A DNA stretch of 37,725 nt from an uncultured Schlesneria sp. (GTDB lineage: Bacteria > Planctomycetota > Planctomycetia > Planctomycetales > Planctomycetaceae), in NCBI GenBank assembly GCA_903904835.1, contig CAIVEI010000148.1, positions 1 through 37,725 on the forward strand, read 5' to 3'. The notes under the pieces were generated by a model that saw only the letters and a list, made by a program, of their open reading frames with translations, did not search any database and was not told the origin of the DNA. The position numbers and the translations under genes were made by a program. This document shows, piece after piece, positions 18,407 through 25,624 of this stretch; position 1 is the stretch's first letter; each line of letters begins with the position of its first letter.

Positions 18407-19378
18407 CTATCTTCGAACCGGATCGAGCCGTGACGAATATTCACGCTGCAGTTCTCGGAGTGACTCTTTGACTATTTGCAGGTCACCGACGATCACGAAA
18501 TTGCGGAACGAGTATTCTCCCGGTTTCAGTCCGTTTCCATCGCCGTCAATTCGGAAAACGGAGTTCCATTTAACGACCTTTTCGTTTTGAAAACGGAAGC
18601 GACCATATCCTGCGGTTTCGTAACCGCGTGAAGGTTGGTCAGGTGAGTAAATTCCCATCGCGTGCGTCCCGTCTTTGGTCGCAAGTATGACCGGGAAAGC
18701 TTGTTCGCCAGGGCCGTCGTCGAGTGGTTCGATAGAGTCCTTTGCGAAGTCGTATTTCCAGAAAACTTCGAATTCGGCTGGCATGTATCCTGTGACGGCT
18801 TCAAAGACGCCATGTCGATGTCGTTCACCGATCGGTACTGAAAATGTCACGTCATACGGAATGACATGGGGCAAATTTCGGAGTCCAATTCGAACGCGTT
18901 TGGTCAAAAGATGATTTGAAAGTTCGACAATATTCTTGGTCAGGTTTCCTTCTGACTTTTCATTCGGACTGAGCCAAAATGCCATCTGGCTGGTGGTCTG
19001 AAGTTGGTTTCCTATCGCGATCAGATGCAGCAGGCGGCTTGTAGATTTCGGTCCTGCACCATCTTTTCGAGAACCTGCCTCCGTCGGATTGAATGTTTCA
19101 GCCGTAAGGGGAAGTCCGGCATCAAAATTTGAGGCCGATTGAAGCTGGCGACCGTGATCAGAGCTATCAATAAATTCGCGACCGTTCCATGTGAGCGAAT
19201 GAATCGCACCAGCGAGTCGTTCTGTCGTTTTGATGATGATTTCGGATTTGCCAGCCGTACCGCGAATTATGGCATCGCCAGTGGGAAGGGGTTCGGCAGA
19301 CCAGGCGGTCACCCAATTCAGGCTGATGATAATTGCGGTCGTACTAAACGAAATCGATCGGAGCGAAGCAAGTGACAT
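18407..19378 (-). CDS. Secreted protein of unknown function, beta-sandwich-like
   Basis: I do not recognise the family with certainty. Residues 1 to about 28 form a signal peptide (MSLASLRSISFSTTAIIISL, ending near AWSA-EPLP), so it is exported. The 323-residue product has many predicted beta-strands and recurring aromatic/Gly patterns (HSLTWNGREFIDSSDHGRQL, AGYGRFRFQNEKVVKW), which recalls carbohydrate-active beta-sandwich or mutarotase-like folds, but no catalytic set is visible. It follows the GH57 gene on the same strand with only 44 bases between, so it may act on sugars in the envelope; this is inference. A GTG at 19420 is an alternative start that would bury the signal peptide. Confidence 0.55.
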   Translation of the reverse strand: MSLASLRSISFSTTAIIISLNWVTAWSAEPLPTGDAIIRGTAGKSEIIIKTTERLAGAIHSLTWNGREFIDSSDHGRQLQSASNFDAGLPLTAETFNPTEAGSRKDGAGPKSTSRLLHLIAIGNQLQTTSQMAFWLSPNEKSEGNLTKNIVELSNHLLTKRVRIGLRNLPHVIPYDVTFSVPIGERHRHGVFEAVTGYMPAEFEVFWKYDFAKDSIEPLDDGPGEQAFPVILATKDGTHAMGIYSPDQPSRGYETAGYGRFRFQNEKVVKWNSVFRIDGDGNGLKPGEYSFRNFVIVGDLQIVKESLRELQREYSSRLDPVRR

Positions 19379-19422
19379 ATTTTGACCAAGATCGAAAATC
19401 TTGAGCGACGAAACGCACACGA

Positions 19423-21630
19423 TTACTTCGACTCCAATGATGGTACAAATCTTGTTGCAGTACGTTCAGCGAGATCGCGTGCCTGGGCGGCAGAGGTGTC
19501 CAGCGAGAGAACTAACGTCACTTTCCAAGATCCGTCGGCGGGTGCCATGAATTCCCAGTGAGGCGTCACGGAACAGCTTTGATGGACCAATTCAAAGCCA
19601 CTTTCAGATTGACTGACAGTTTGAATAGGCTGGGTCCAGAAGCTGGCTGGTTGCGAAACGTCAATCGAGACATCCAATCCAAGCCATTCATCGACAAGAC
19701 CGATTCGAGATGTCGGCGTTGTCGAATTCAGCGTTTCTAACTTGCCCAGGTTCAGTCCGTGGTCATTATAATAGTAGCGATCGTGTGCACTTGCAGCCAT
19801 CGCAGCAAAATTGAATTCGATGCCAAAGTGGATCGGCAATCCCGCTGGCAAATGTTCCAGCGAGTAACTGATTTCAAGGGAACCGGACTGATGAGATGAA
19901 AGAGAAATTGTCTTGGCGACTTTCACTTGAAACGGTCCGAGTTTGCCGTCTCGCCACATTGTGGCTTCAACTCGTTCATCCGAGCGACGAATTTTTGAGA
20001 GATACACTCCTTCGACGAAATCGCCAATCTCTCCATGCCCGTGGATAAAGCTTTCGTGGGTTAACCCCGGCTGCAGAAAATGGTCCACAAGACTTTTTCG
20101 AGACCAGGTATCATATTGAAGCTTCTGGTCCAGGCCCGGTTGTTTGAATCGGACTCCACCGTTTGGATCGACACCTCCACCGCTTTCGCTGACGGGCTGT
20201 CCTGCATGCTGACGGACACGTTCATGATATGGCTCAGGTCGTCGATTTAGTGTGGCCAACAGGTTCGTACGAATTTGTCGAACATCCAGTTCATAAAGAT
20301 GTCCTCCCTTTCCCGGTGACAAGAAGGCGATAAGTCGATCGCCCGCAAGGCGAATTTCCTTTCTCGCATCGAGATTGAAATCTTCTGCCTGAATGTCGAC
20401 CCAGTGGCCTCGTCGGCCAGAGGCACGTTCCAGCAGTGTGTCTGCGGAAATTAAGCTGCTGTAAATCGCGTTTCTGAGGTGAGGCAGATACAAGCCGCCA
20501 AACGCGCCGTGCCAATAAGGACAATTGCATTGACCTCTGTAGAGTTCCCGACGAGCTTCAGCAAGAAGTTGAGCGGCTGTTCCCTGGTTTGGGGCTGCCG
20601 CAACTTCCTCAAGTCTTCGACTAACCTGCACCATCCTGGCGTACATTTCATTTGCTTCGGGGTACTTCACGAGGAAATTCCGCCAGAAGCCGGCTCGGAC
20701 GAACTGACTCATTGAATGCCAGTCGTGTCGCTGTTCGTTCGCCGCGACAAGATTGCGATAGTGAGTCTGCTTTTCGGTCGGTAGTGCCCATTCGGTCATT
20801 TCCCGATAACTCGCATCGGGAATGTAAATTCGACCAATCGGCGAAACGCGGTCAATCGTTTCAGACATCGTCGTAACGTGGAGCCATTGTTGATTGTCTC
20901 GAAGTGCAGAGAAAAAACGACGCAGCCAACCGTCGCGGTAAACGTGATCCTTCGAGCCTGGCCAGACTCCAAATTTCTCGCCGTCATCTCCAAAAATTAA
21001 AACGGCGTTCGGATATCGGTCAGCAATCTGGCGGCAGTGATTGATGAGGTCTTGTGGATCAGCGTATGGGATCAAATATCTCAATCGCTCGCCACCAGCG
21101 AATACCTTCAGCAGTCGGCCGCTTTCCTCGGTAAGATAGTACCCTTGCAACTCATCTTCATTGAGGCCAGCGTTTCGAAAATGAGTATCATCCAGCAGGG
21201 TATATTCCATTCCTGCTTCGACAATATCACCTGCAAATGATTGTTCCCAGACCCGTTCGGGGACCCACATTCCGCGTACGCGAGTTTCAAATAGGTCTTC
21301 GAGGTGCCGTTTATAAAGTTGAATCTGACCGATTCGATCATGGCGCGGAATCGACGCGAGGATTGGTTCGTAGTAGGGCCCGCCGAGCAGTTCGATCTGA
21401 CCTCGCTGGACATATTCGCGGATGCGGACGATGTATTCCGGGTGATGCTTGGCAAGCCAGTCGAGCAGGCTTCCGGAAATGTGCAATACGATTGGTAAGT
21501 CGGGAAAGTCCTGAAGGACATTCAGAAACGGAACGTAGCTGTCCTGAAAAGCCGCTTCAAAAACGCCATCAAAATTGCCGACGGGCTGATGATTGTGCAG
21601 CGTCAGAATTAACCGTACATGTCCATTCAT
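19423..21630 (-). CDS. Glycoside hydrolase family 57 alpha-amylase / 4-alpha-glucanotransferase
   Basis: This is a retaining alpha-glucan enzyme of 735 residues. GH57 conserved regions are visible: HNHQP (12-16), QIELLGGPYYEP (78-89), WVPERVW (122-128) with E125 the expected nucleophile, and FGDDGEKFG (213-221) with D215 or D216 the expected acid. The layout matches the Thermococcus 4-alpha-glucanotransferase type, with a catalytic (beta/alpha)7 barrel followed by helical and beta-sandwich DUF1925/DUF1926-like domains. There is no signal peptide, so it acts in the cytoplasm on glycogen or maltodextrins. AGGTGA stands about 7 bases before ATG 21630. The upstream frame lacks similarity. Confidence 0.9.
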   Translation of the reverse strand: MNGHVRLILTLHNHQPVGNFDGVFEAAFQDSYVPFLNVLQDFPDLPIVLHISGSLLDWLAKHHPEYIVRIREYVQRGQIELLGGPYYEPILASIPRHDRIGQIQLYKRHLEDLFETRVRGMWVPERVWEQSFAGDIVEAGMEYTLLDDTHFRNAGLNEDELQGYYLTEESGRLLKVFAGGERLRYLIPYADPQDLINHCRQIADRYPNAVLIFGDDGEKFGVWPGSKDHVYRDGWLRRFFSALRDNQQWLHVTTMSETIDRVSPIGRIYIPDASYREMTEWALPTEKQTHYRNLVAANEQRHDWHSMSQFVRAGFWRNFLVKYPEANEMYARMVQVSRRLEEVAAAPNQGTAAQLLAEARRELYRGQCNCPYWHGAFGGLYLPHLRNAIYSSLISADTLLERASGRRGHWVDIQAEDFNLDARKEIRLAGDRLIAFLSPGKGGHLYELDVRQIRTNLLATLNRRPEPYHERVRQHAGQPVSESGGGVDPNGGVRFKQPGLDQKLQYDTWSRKSLVDHFLQPGLTHESFIHGHGEIGDFVEGVYLSKIRRSDERVEATMWRDGKLGPFQVKVAKTISLSSHQSGSLEISYSLEHLPAGLPIHFGIEFNFAAMAASAHDRYYYNDHGLNLGKLETLNSTTPTSRIGLVDEWLGLDVSIDVSQPASFWTQPIQTVSQSESGFELVHQSCSVTPHWEFMAPADGSWKVTLVLSLDTSAAQARDLAERTATRFVPSLESK

Positions 21631-21983
21631 ACGTTTCACCTGTCTTTTCAGTTGCGCGATTCGTTCCACGTGCACACATTTTCATCGGCGGATTCGACTT
21701 GGCAAGACTGCGGGAGGCGTTGCCAAGTCGTTAAATAACCGAAAGTAAGCCGTACGAGAATCTCATCTCGCACGTTCCCATCGTCAAAATCGTCTTTTTT
21801 TCGGTAACCTGCACGGAAATTTGCGGGGTCGTTTAGGAACAGGCTGTTTTTGAACTCAGGTAAAAAAATCGCGATTCCTATCGCGCCGTCGCCTATGACA
21901 AGATCACAAAGCGAAGCCACGGCATTGGAGTAGAATCCAATACCGTGGTACCGCGATCGGGAAAATTGCGAAACCTCCCCCGA
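21631..21983. other. Intergenic region between the TPR and GH57 genes
   Basis: This 353-base region follows the TPR gene and precedes GH57, both on the minus strand. Near the TPR end it holds a strong hairpin (listed separately) and another dyad, GATCGGG...CCCGATC (21955-21985), that overlaps the TPR stop codon. The rest is probably the GH57 promoter. I see no ORF of interest. Confidence 0.4.
21917..21948 (-). terminator. Stem-loop terminator candidate after the TPR gene
   Basis: CCACGGCATTGGA pairs with TCCAATACCGTGG to form a 13-bp stem with one C/A mismatch and a 6-base loop. It lies about 36 bases past the TPR stop codon on the minus strand. The tract after it is only modestly T-rich, so termination strength is uncertain. 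Confidence 0.55.
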
Positions 21984-22331
21984 TCAATGATGTCCGCATC
22001 CACCGCTACCACACCCACCACCGGCATGCATCGTCCGGCTTCGTGCGAGCGCGTCTTCAGCTTCGGGAATCCGTCCACAGCGCTGGTAAATGACAGAAAG
22101 TTGTGACTGGGAAAACGAATCGGTCGGATTCAGTTCGACAACCTTTTTAGCATGCGCAATCGCTTCGTCATACTTACCCAGCTTCTGAAGCATGATGGCG
22201 AGAGCAGAATGAGTCAGGGTATGGGTCGGTGCCAATGCTTCGATTTCCAATAGTTTTTCCACGGCACCCGGCAGGTTGCCTTTGTCTTTCAGGGCAATGG
22301 CTTCGTCGTACATTTGGTCTGGATTCGACAT
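21984..22331 (-). CDS. Tetratricopeptide-repeat protein with Cys/His-rich tail
   Basis: This is a 115-residue soluble protein made of about three TPR units: YDEAIALKDKGNLPGAVEKL, ALAIMLQKLGKYDEAIAHAK and QLSVIYQRCGRIPEAEDAL. It is followed by a short tail HAGGGCGSGGCGHH. TPRs bind peptides or partner proteins. The tail has two cysteines and three histidines, enough to bind a metal ion, which is unusual for a plain TPR protein; metal binding is inference. The ATG at 22331 has GGAAAA 9 bases upstream. It is divergent from the glycosyltransferase gene with a 98-base gap. Confidence 0.75.
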   Translation of the reverse strand: MSNPDQMYDEAIALKDKGNLPGAVEKLLEIEALAPTHTLTHSALAIMLQKLGKYDEAIAHAKKVVELNPTDSFSQSQLSVIYQRCGRIPEAEDALARSRTMHAGGGCGSGGCGHH

Positions 22332-22429
22332 GGTTGAGTTTTCCGTATGAGGTGTGGTCGGTTAATTTCTACGACAATCATAGAGGCTTGGGGAAGGCGA
22401 TCCAACCGTCGGCGCGATATGATTTTTTC

Positions 22430-24256
22430 ATGGACAAGACCATTCTACCATCGCAATCAAAATCGATCGCGCGAACCGAGCTGATCTGGCTTTGGGGCGC
22501 GATAATATTTGGTTCGATCGTCCGCCTGAGCTTCCCCGGTCGAATGGCCATCGAACATTTTGACGAGGGTGTCTATGCCTCGAATTTCTGGTTTGGCCCC
22601 GAAGATGGTTTTTCGTATCCCGCCCGGTACTTGTATGCCCCTCCGCTACTGCCTGCGGCCATTGAATGGACAATGATTATCGCGTCATTGTGCGGGATCA
22701 AGCCAACAGGTTTTATCCCAATCATTCCGTGCCTGATCGCTGGCATTGCAATGATACCATCCATCTGGTGGACCTGCCGTCGGTGGTTCGGACCGGTCGC
22801 GGGACTGACCTCGGCCTGGCTGGTGGCAACTAGCGACTTCCACGCCAGCTATAGCCGTGCCGCTTTGACGGATGTGCCCGTCTGTCTTTTCATGCTGTGG
22901 GCCGTCTATTTTATCGAACGAGCGTTGGCAGAATGCGCGCCAAAAGACGTTCACCCGAATGAACGGAAACCGCCAAAGCCGAATTCGCCAGTGGCGAATT
23001 TGCCCTGGCGACACATCGTTTTAGCTGGAGTTTTCACCGCTTTGGCTTGGTGGACGAAATACAATGGATGGCTTCCATTGGCGATCGGCCTTGCTGGCGG
23101 GACACTTTCGCAGCTCCTGACTCCAAGAAGCGAACGACGTATTTTCCGGGTGCTAGGTTGTTGGATATTGGTCGCAGCGATCGCCATTGTCGCCTGGTCA
23201 CCAGTATTGTCGGGGCTTCAGAAACATGGTGGATATGCCGCTGTTGCGTCCAACCACCGAAAATATGTCGTCGGTTTCGGATTGGGTTCCGAACGGTTTA
23301 ATTCGGTTTGGGTGAGTTCTGCGTGGAGGCAACTCAACAACATTGGCCTTTATGAAAACCCGCTTGATGTCGTTTACGGACCATTTCACAATCGCTTATA
23401 TCCGGGAGAAGTGAATCGGTTCATGTTTTTCGACTGCGTTCGAAGTGGACAGTGGCGTTATGCAATCGCCGAACTTCAACGTTGGGTGTTTACGTTGGTC
23501 ACGCCGCGAATCGTTCCTTTGGGCGGCCTCTTGGTGGGCATGACGATTTGTTCGATCCTCATCCTCCGGAACGATCAATCGACATTAATACTCCCTTTGT
23601 GTTTGATTGCCGCGTGGTTGGCGGGACTGACTTTTGCGACTCCATTTTATTACCCGTATCCTCGTCTTGCATTACCATGGCTTTGCTCGATTTGGATTTG
23701 CTTCGGTCTCGCGTTAGAAACATGGCTCAGCCGTTCAAATTGTGCTAGCGAAAAATTCGATTTTGGTTTGAGGTCGTCAGCGTTCGCCGTCGTCGTATTG
23801 TCACTCGCCTTGAGTTCAGGCGTTCGCCTCACGAGTGGTTGTGCACATGCGTGGAACCATCGAACCCACGTACAATCCACCTCACGACATTTCGCGGACA
23901 TCGTCCGACAAGAATCCGTGGCCACAGGATTTTCGGAAGACGAGGCTGTCGTCTATGTGATAGGTGACCCGGCTTTGTTTTTTGGCTTGAAGGCCGCCGG
24001 TTTATTGGCCGTGGGTCCGGTTCAGGGGCTGGGATTCATGCAAAGCCCCGTTGTCCGGCCAACATTCGTTGCGTTCCCCTCACGTGAGTCGGCAATGTCC
24101 GTGGACGATCGAGAATTGCTTAGTTCCTGGCGATTTGAATCAGCAGGTGATAGGCAGGAGTTGCCAAGCCACTTGGTGTTTTTTGATGAAATGTCAGATA
24201 GGGAATACTTTCCACATCCTATACCAACAACGAAACTATTTCGTTTCTTGAAGTGA
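22430..24256 (+). CDS. Membrane glycosyltransferase, GT39/ArnT-like (dolichyl-phosphate-mannose transferase type)
   Basis: This is a polytopic inner-membrane protein of 608 residues with about ten hydrophobic helices. The first external loop carries FDEGVYASNFW, with the acidic DE pair typical of GT-C enzymes (ArnT, PMT), and SRAALTDVPVCLFML resembles the RxxxxD-P loop. Such enzymes move a sugar from a polyprenyl-phosphate donor to a lipid or protein on the outer face. The C-terminal 140 residues are soluble. The ATG at 22430 lacks a clear Shine-Dalgarno but fits the family start. It is followed by parB, with no evidence they act together. The acceptor is unknown. Confidence 0.78.
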   Translation: MDKTILPSQSKSIARTELIWLWGAIIFGSIVRLSFPGRMAIEHFDEGVYASNFWFGPEDGFSYPARYLYAPPLLPAAIEWTMIIASLCGIKPTGFIPIIPCLIAGIAMIPSIWWTCRRWFGPVAGLTSAWLVATSDFHASYSRAALTDVPVCLFMLWAVYFIERALAECAPKDVHPNERKPPKPNSPVANLPWRHIVLAGVFTALAWWTKYNGWLPLAIGLAGGTLSQLLTPRSERRIFRVLGCWILVAAIAIVAWSPVLSGLQKHGGYAAVASNHRKYVVGFGLGSERFNSVWVSSAWRQLNNIGLYENPLDVVYGPFHNRLYPGEVNRFMFFDCVRSGQWRYAIAELQRWVFTLVTPRIVPLGGLLVGMTICSILILRNDQSTLILPLCLIAAWLAGLTFATPFYYPYPRLALPWLCSIWICFGLALETWLSRSNCASEKFDFGLRSSAFAVVVLSLALSSGVRLTSGCAHAWNHRTHVQSTSRHFADIVRQESVATGFSEDEAVVYVIGDPALFFGLKAAGLLAVGPVQGLGFMQSPVVRPTFVAFPSRESAMSVDDRELLSSWRFESAGDRQELPSHLVFFDEMSDREYFPHPIPTTKLFRFLK

Positions 24257-24430
24257 CTCCACTTCCCGCGATTCGAACGTCGTTGCTCTTAAGAAATCTA
24301 GCATTCCTTGCTTCTGATTCTCATTGCATTTGTTGCCCGTCAATTGATTCGTAAGTTCCTCTTGTCCGTTTTTCGCGGTCGCGATTACAATCACGTTCTA
24401 CCCAGCGTCTCACCTTTGTCAGTTACTTTA

Positions 24431-24452
24431 CGCCGCCAAGGATTGCGCGGCG
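24431..24452 (+). other. GC-rich hairpin in the parB leader
   Basis: CGCCGC and GCGGCG are separated by 10 bases and end about 28 bases before the parB start. It could fold in the parB leader and affect translation. I have no further evidence for a regulatory role. Confidence 0.25.
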
Positions 24453-24479
24453 GATTTGCGTATCGCCAAGGAAAGAATC

Positions 24480-25424
24480 ATGGACGAGCAACTTGGTCAC
24501 GAACAGTCCGCTCCAGAACCGTCACGACGACGGCTTGGACGTGGCTTGAACGCTTTGATGGGAACTGCGTCCATCGGTGGAACCGATGAGGCGAATACTT
24601 CCAGTCAAACAGAAATCTCCGTCGAACTGATCGAACGAAATCCATTTCAGCCGAGGCAGGATTTTGATCAGACCGCCATCAATGAATTAGTGGATAGTAT
24701 TCGTATCCACGGTGTTTTGCAGCCGCTTCTTGTTCGAGCGACTGGTGACGGCTACCAGTTGATCGCAGGTGAACGACGATTGATTTCGGCCAAGAAAGCC
24801 GGCCTGAGCCAAGTCCCGTGTCGAGTTCTCAGCCTCACGGATCAACAAGTCAGCGAAGTCGCGCTCGAAGAAAACCTGAAGCGTCAGGATCTGAATGTCC
24901 TCGAAAAAGCGATCGCGTTTCAGGACTACCTGAAACGATTCGGCTGCTCGATCGAAGACCTGGCCCGTCGACTGTCGTTCGAACGGTCTACGGTCAGCAA
25001 CATGCTCCGACTTTTGGAACTTCCGGAAGCCGTAAAAAATGACCTTCGCGCTGACAGGATCAGTGCAGGACATGCTCGTGCCTTGTTGGCTCTGAAGAGC
25101 GAAGAGGCTCGCATTGAGCTTTCTCAGAAAATTCAAAAAGAAACTTTGTCTGTTCGAAAGACGGAAGAAGCAGTTCGGGAACTGATCGCCCCGAAAGACG
25201 CGGACGTCGTCCCATTCCCCACTTCTGAAGAAAAAACGGCGACTGCTGCTGTCAGCCATACATCGCATATCGCCGGACTTCAGAATCAACTGCGTGATTG
25301 GCTGGGTGCAAACGTTGAAATCAAGCTTTCAGGTAAAGCCAAGGACAAAGGAAAGATTGTTATTGATTTCGGGTCAAATGACGATTTCGAGCGAATCGTC
25401 GGCAAATTACAGCGAGCCGCATAA
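24480..25424 (+). CDS. parB: Chromosome-partitioning protein ParB (CTPase, parS-binding)
   Basis: ParB loads on parS sites, slides as a CTP-clamp and spreads to form the segregation complex, which ParA moves. The N-terminus carries LGRGLNALMG (19-28), the ParA-interacting motif. The CTPase/nuclease-fold domain spans about 45-120, with NPFQPRQ and GERR (97-100). ENLKRQDL (131-138) follows, and a helix-turn-helix reads SIEDLARRLSFERSTVSNML (about 157-176). The C-terminal leucine-rich end dimerises. The ATG at 24480 has AAGGAA about 7 bases upstream (314 residues). No parA is adjacent. A perfect parS begins 15 bases after its stop, which confirms the assignment. Confidence 0.96.
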   Translation: MDEQLGHEQSAPEPSRRRLGRGLNALMGTASIGGTDEANTSSQTEISVELIERNPFQPRQDFDQTAINELVDSIRIHGVLQPLLVRATGDGYQLIAGERRLISAKKAGLSQVPCRVLSLTDQQVSEVALEENLKRQDLNVLEKAIAFQDYLKRFGCSIEDLARRLSFERSTVSNMLRLLELPEAVKNDLRADRISAGHARALLALKSEEARIELSQKIQKETLSVRKTEEAVRELIAPKDADVVPFPTSEEKTATAAVSHTSHIAGLQNQLRDWLGANVEIKLSGKAKDKGKIVIDFGSNDDFERIVGKLQRAA

Positions 25425-25438
25425 TTCTGCCAAGTTTT

Positions 25439-25454
25439 TGTTTCACGTGAAACA
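25439..25454. promoter_or_regulatory. parS: parS site 1 (canonical)
   Basis: TGTTTCACGTGAAACA is identical to the 16-bp chromosomal parS consensus known from Bacillus and many other phyla. It lies 15 bases after parB and 47 bases before tRNA-Pro, in noncoding DNA. As a palindrome it has no strand. Confidence 0.95.
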
Positions 25455-25500
25455 GCGACATTGACGGTTTGGTCTTCGCCCCCTAAACTCTCCGTTCGCG

Positions 25501-25575
25501 CGGGATGTAGCTCAGCTTGGCTAGAGCGCCTGGTTTGGGACCAGGAAGTCGCAGGTTCGAATCCTGTCATCCCGA
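25501..25575 (+). tRNA. tRNA-Pro (anticodon TGG)
   Basis: A full cloverleaf can be drawn. The acceptor CGGGATG (25501-25507) pairs with CATCCCG (25568-25574), with discriminator A at 25575. The D-arm is GCTC...GAGC. The anticodon stem CCTGG/CCAGG holds loop TTTGGGA with anticodon TGG. The T-arm is GCAGG TTCGAAT CCTGT. The CCA end is not encoded. It reads proline codons, mainly CCA and CCG. Spurious reading frames over it are noted under rejections. Confidence 0.97.
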
Positions 25576-25584
25576 CAATTCTCA

Positions 25585-25624
25585 AAATAAGCAGGCGGCT
25601 CGGGTACGAGCCGCCTGCTTATTT
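25585..25624. terminator. Bidirectional intrinsic terminator
   Basis: An 18-bp perfect stem (25585-25602 with 25607-25624) closes a GGTA loop. The core is GCAGGCGGCTCG with its complement, flanked by AAATAA/TTATTT, so each strand ends in a short T-rich tract. It starts 10 bases after the tRNA and ends the convergent oxidoreductase-methyltransferase gene, whose TAA (25619-25621) sits inside the right arm. Confidence 0.9.

Noticed and set aside
22229-22429. Upstream extension of the glycosyltransferase frame
   Set aside because: It overlaps the TPR gene on the opposite strand and lacks membrane-protein character; the family start fits ATG 22430.
25286-25585. Minus-strand frame of 99 codons containing GMTGFEPATSWSQTRRSSQ
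   Set aside because: This is the well-known false protein produced by reading the complement of a tRNA gene; it covers tRNA-Pro, parS site 1 and the end of parB.
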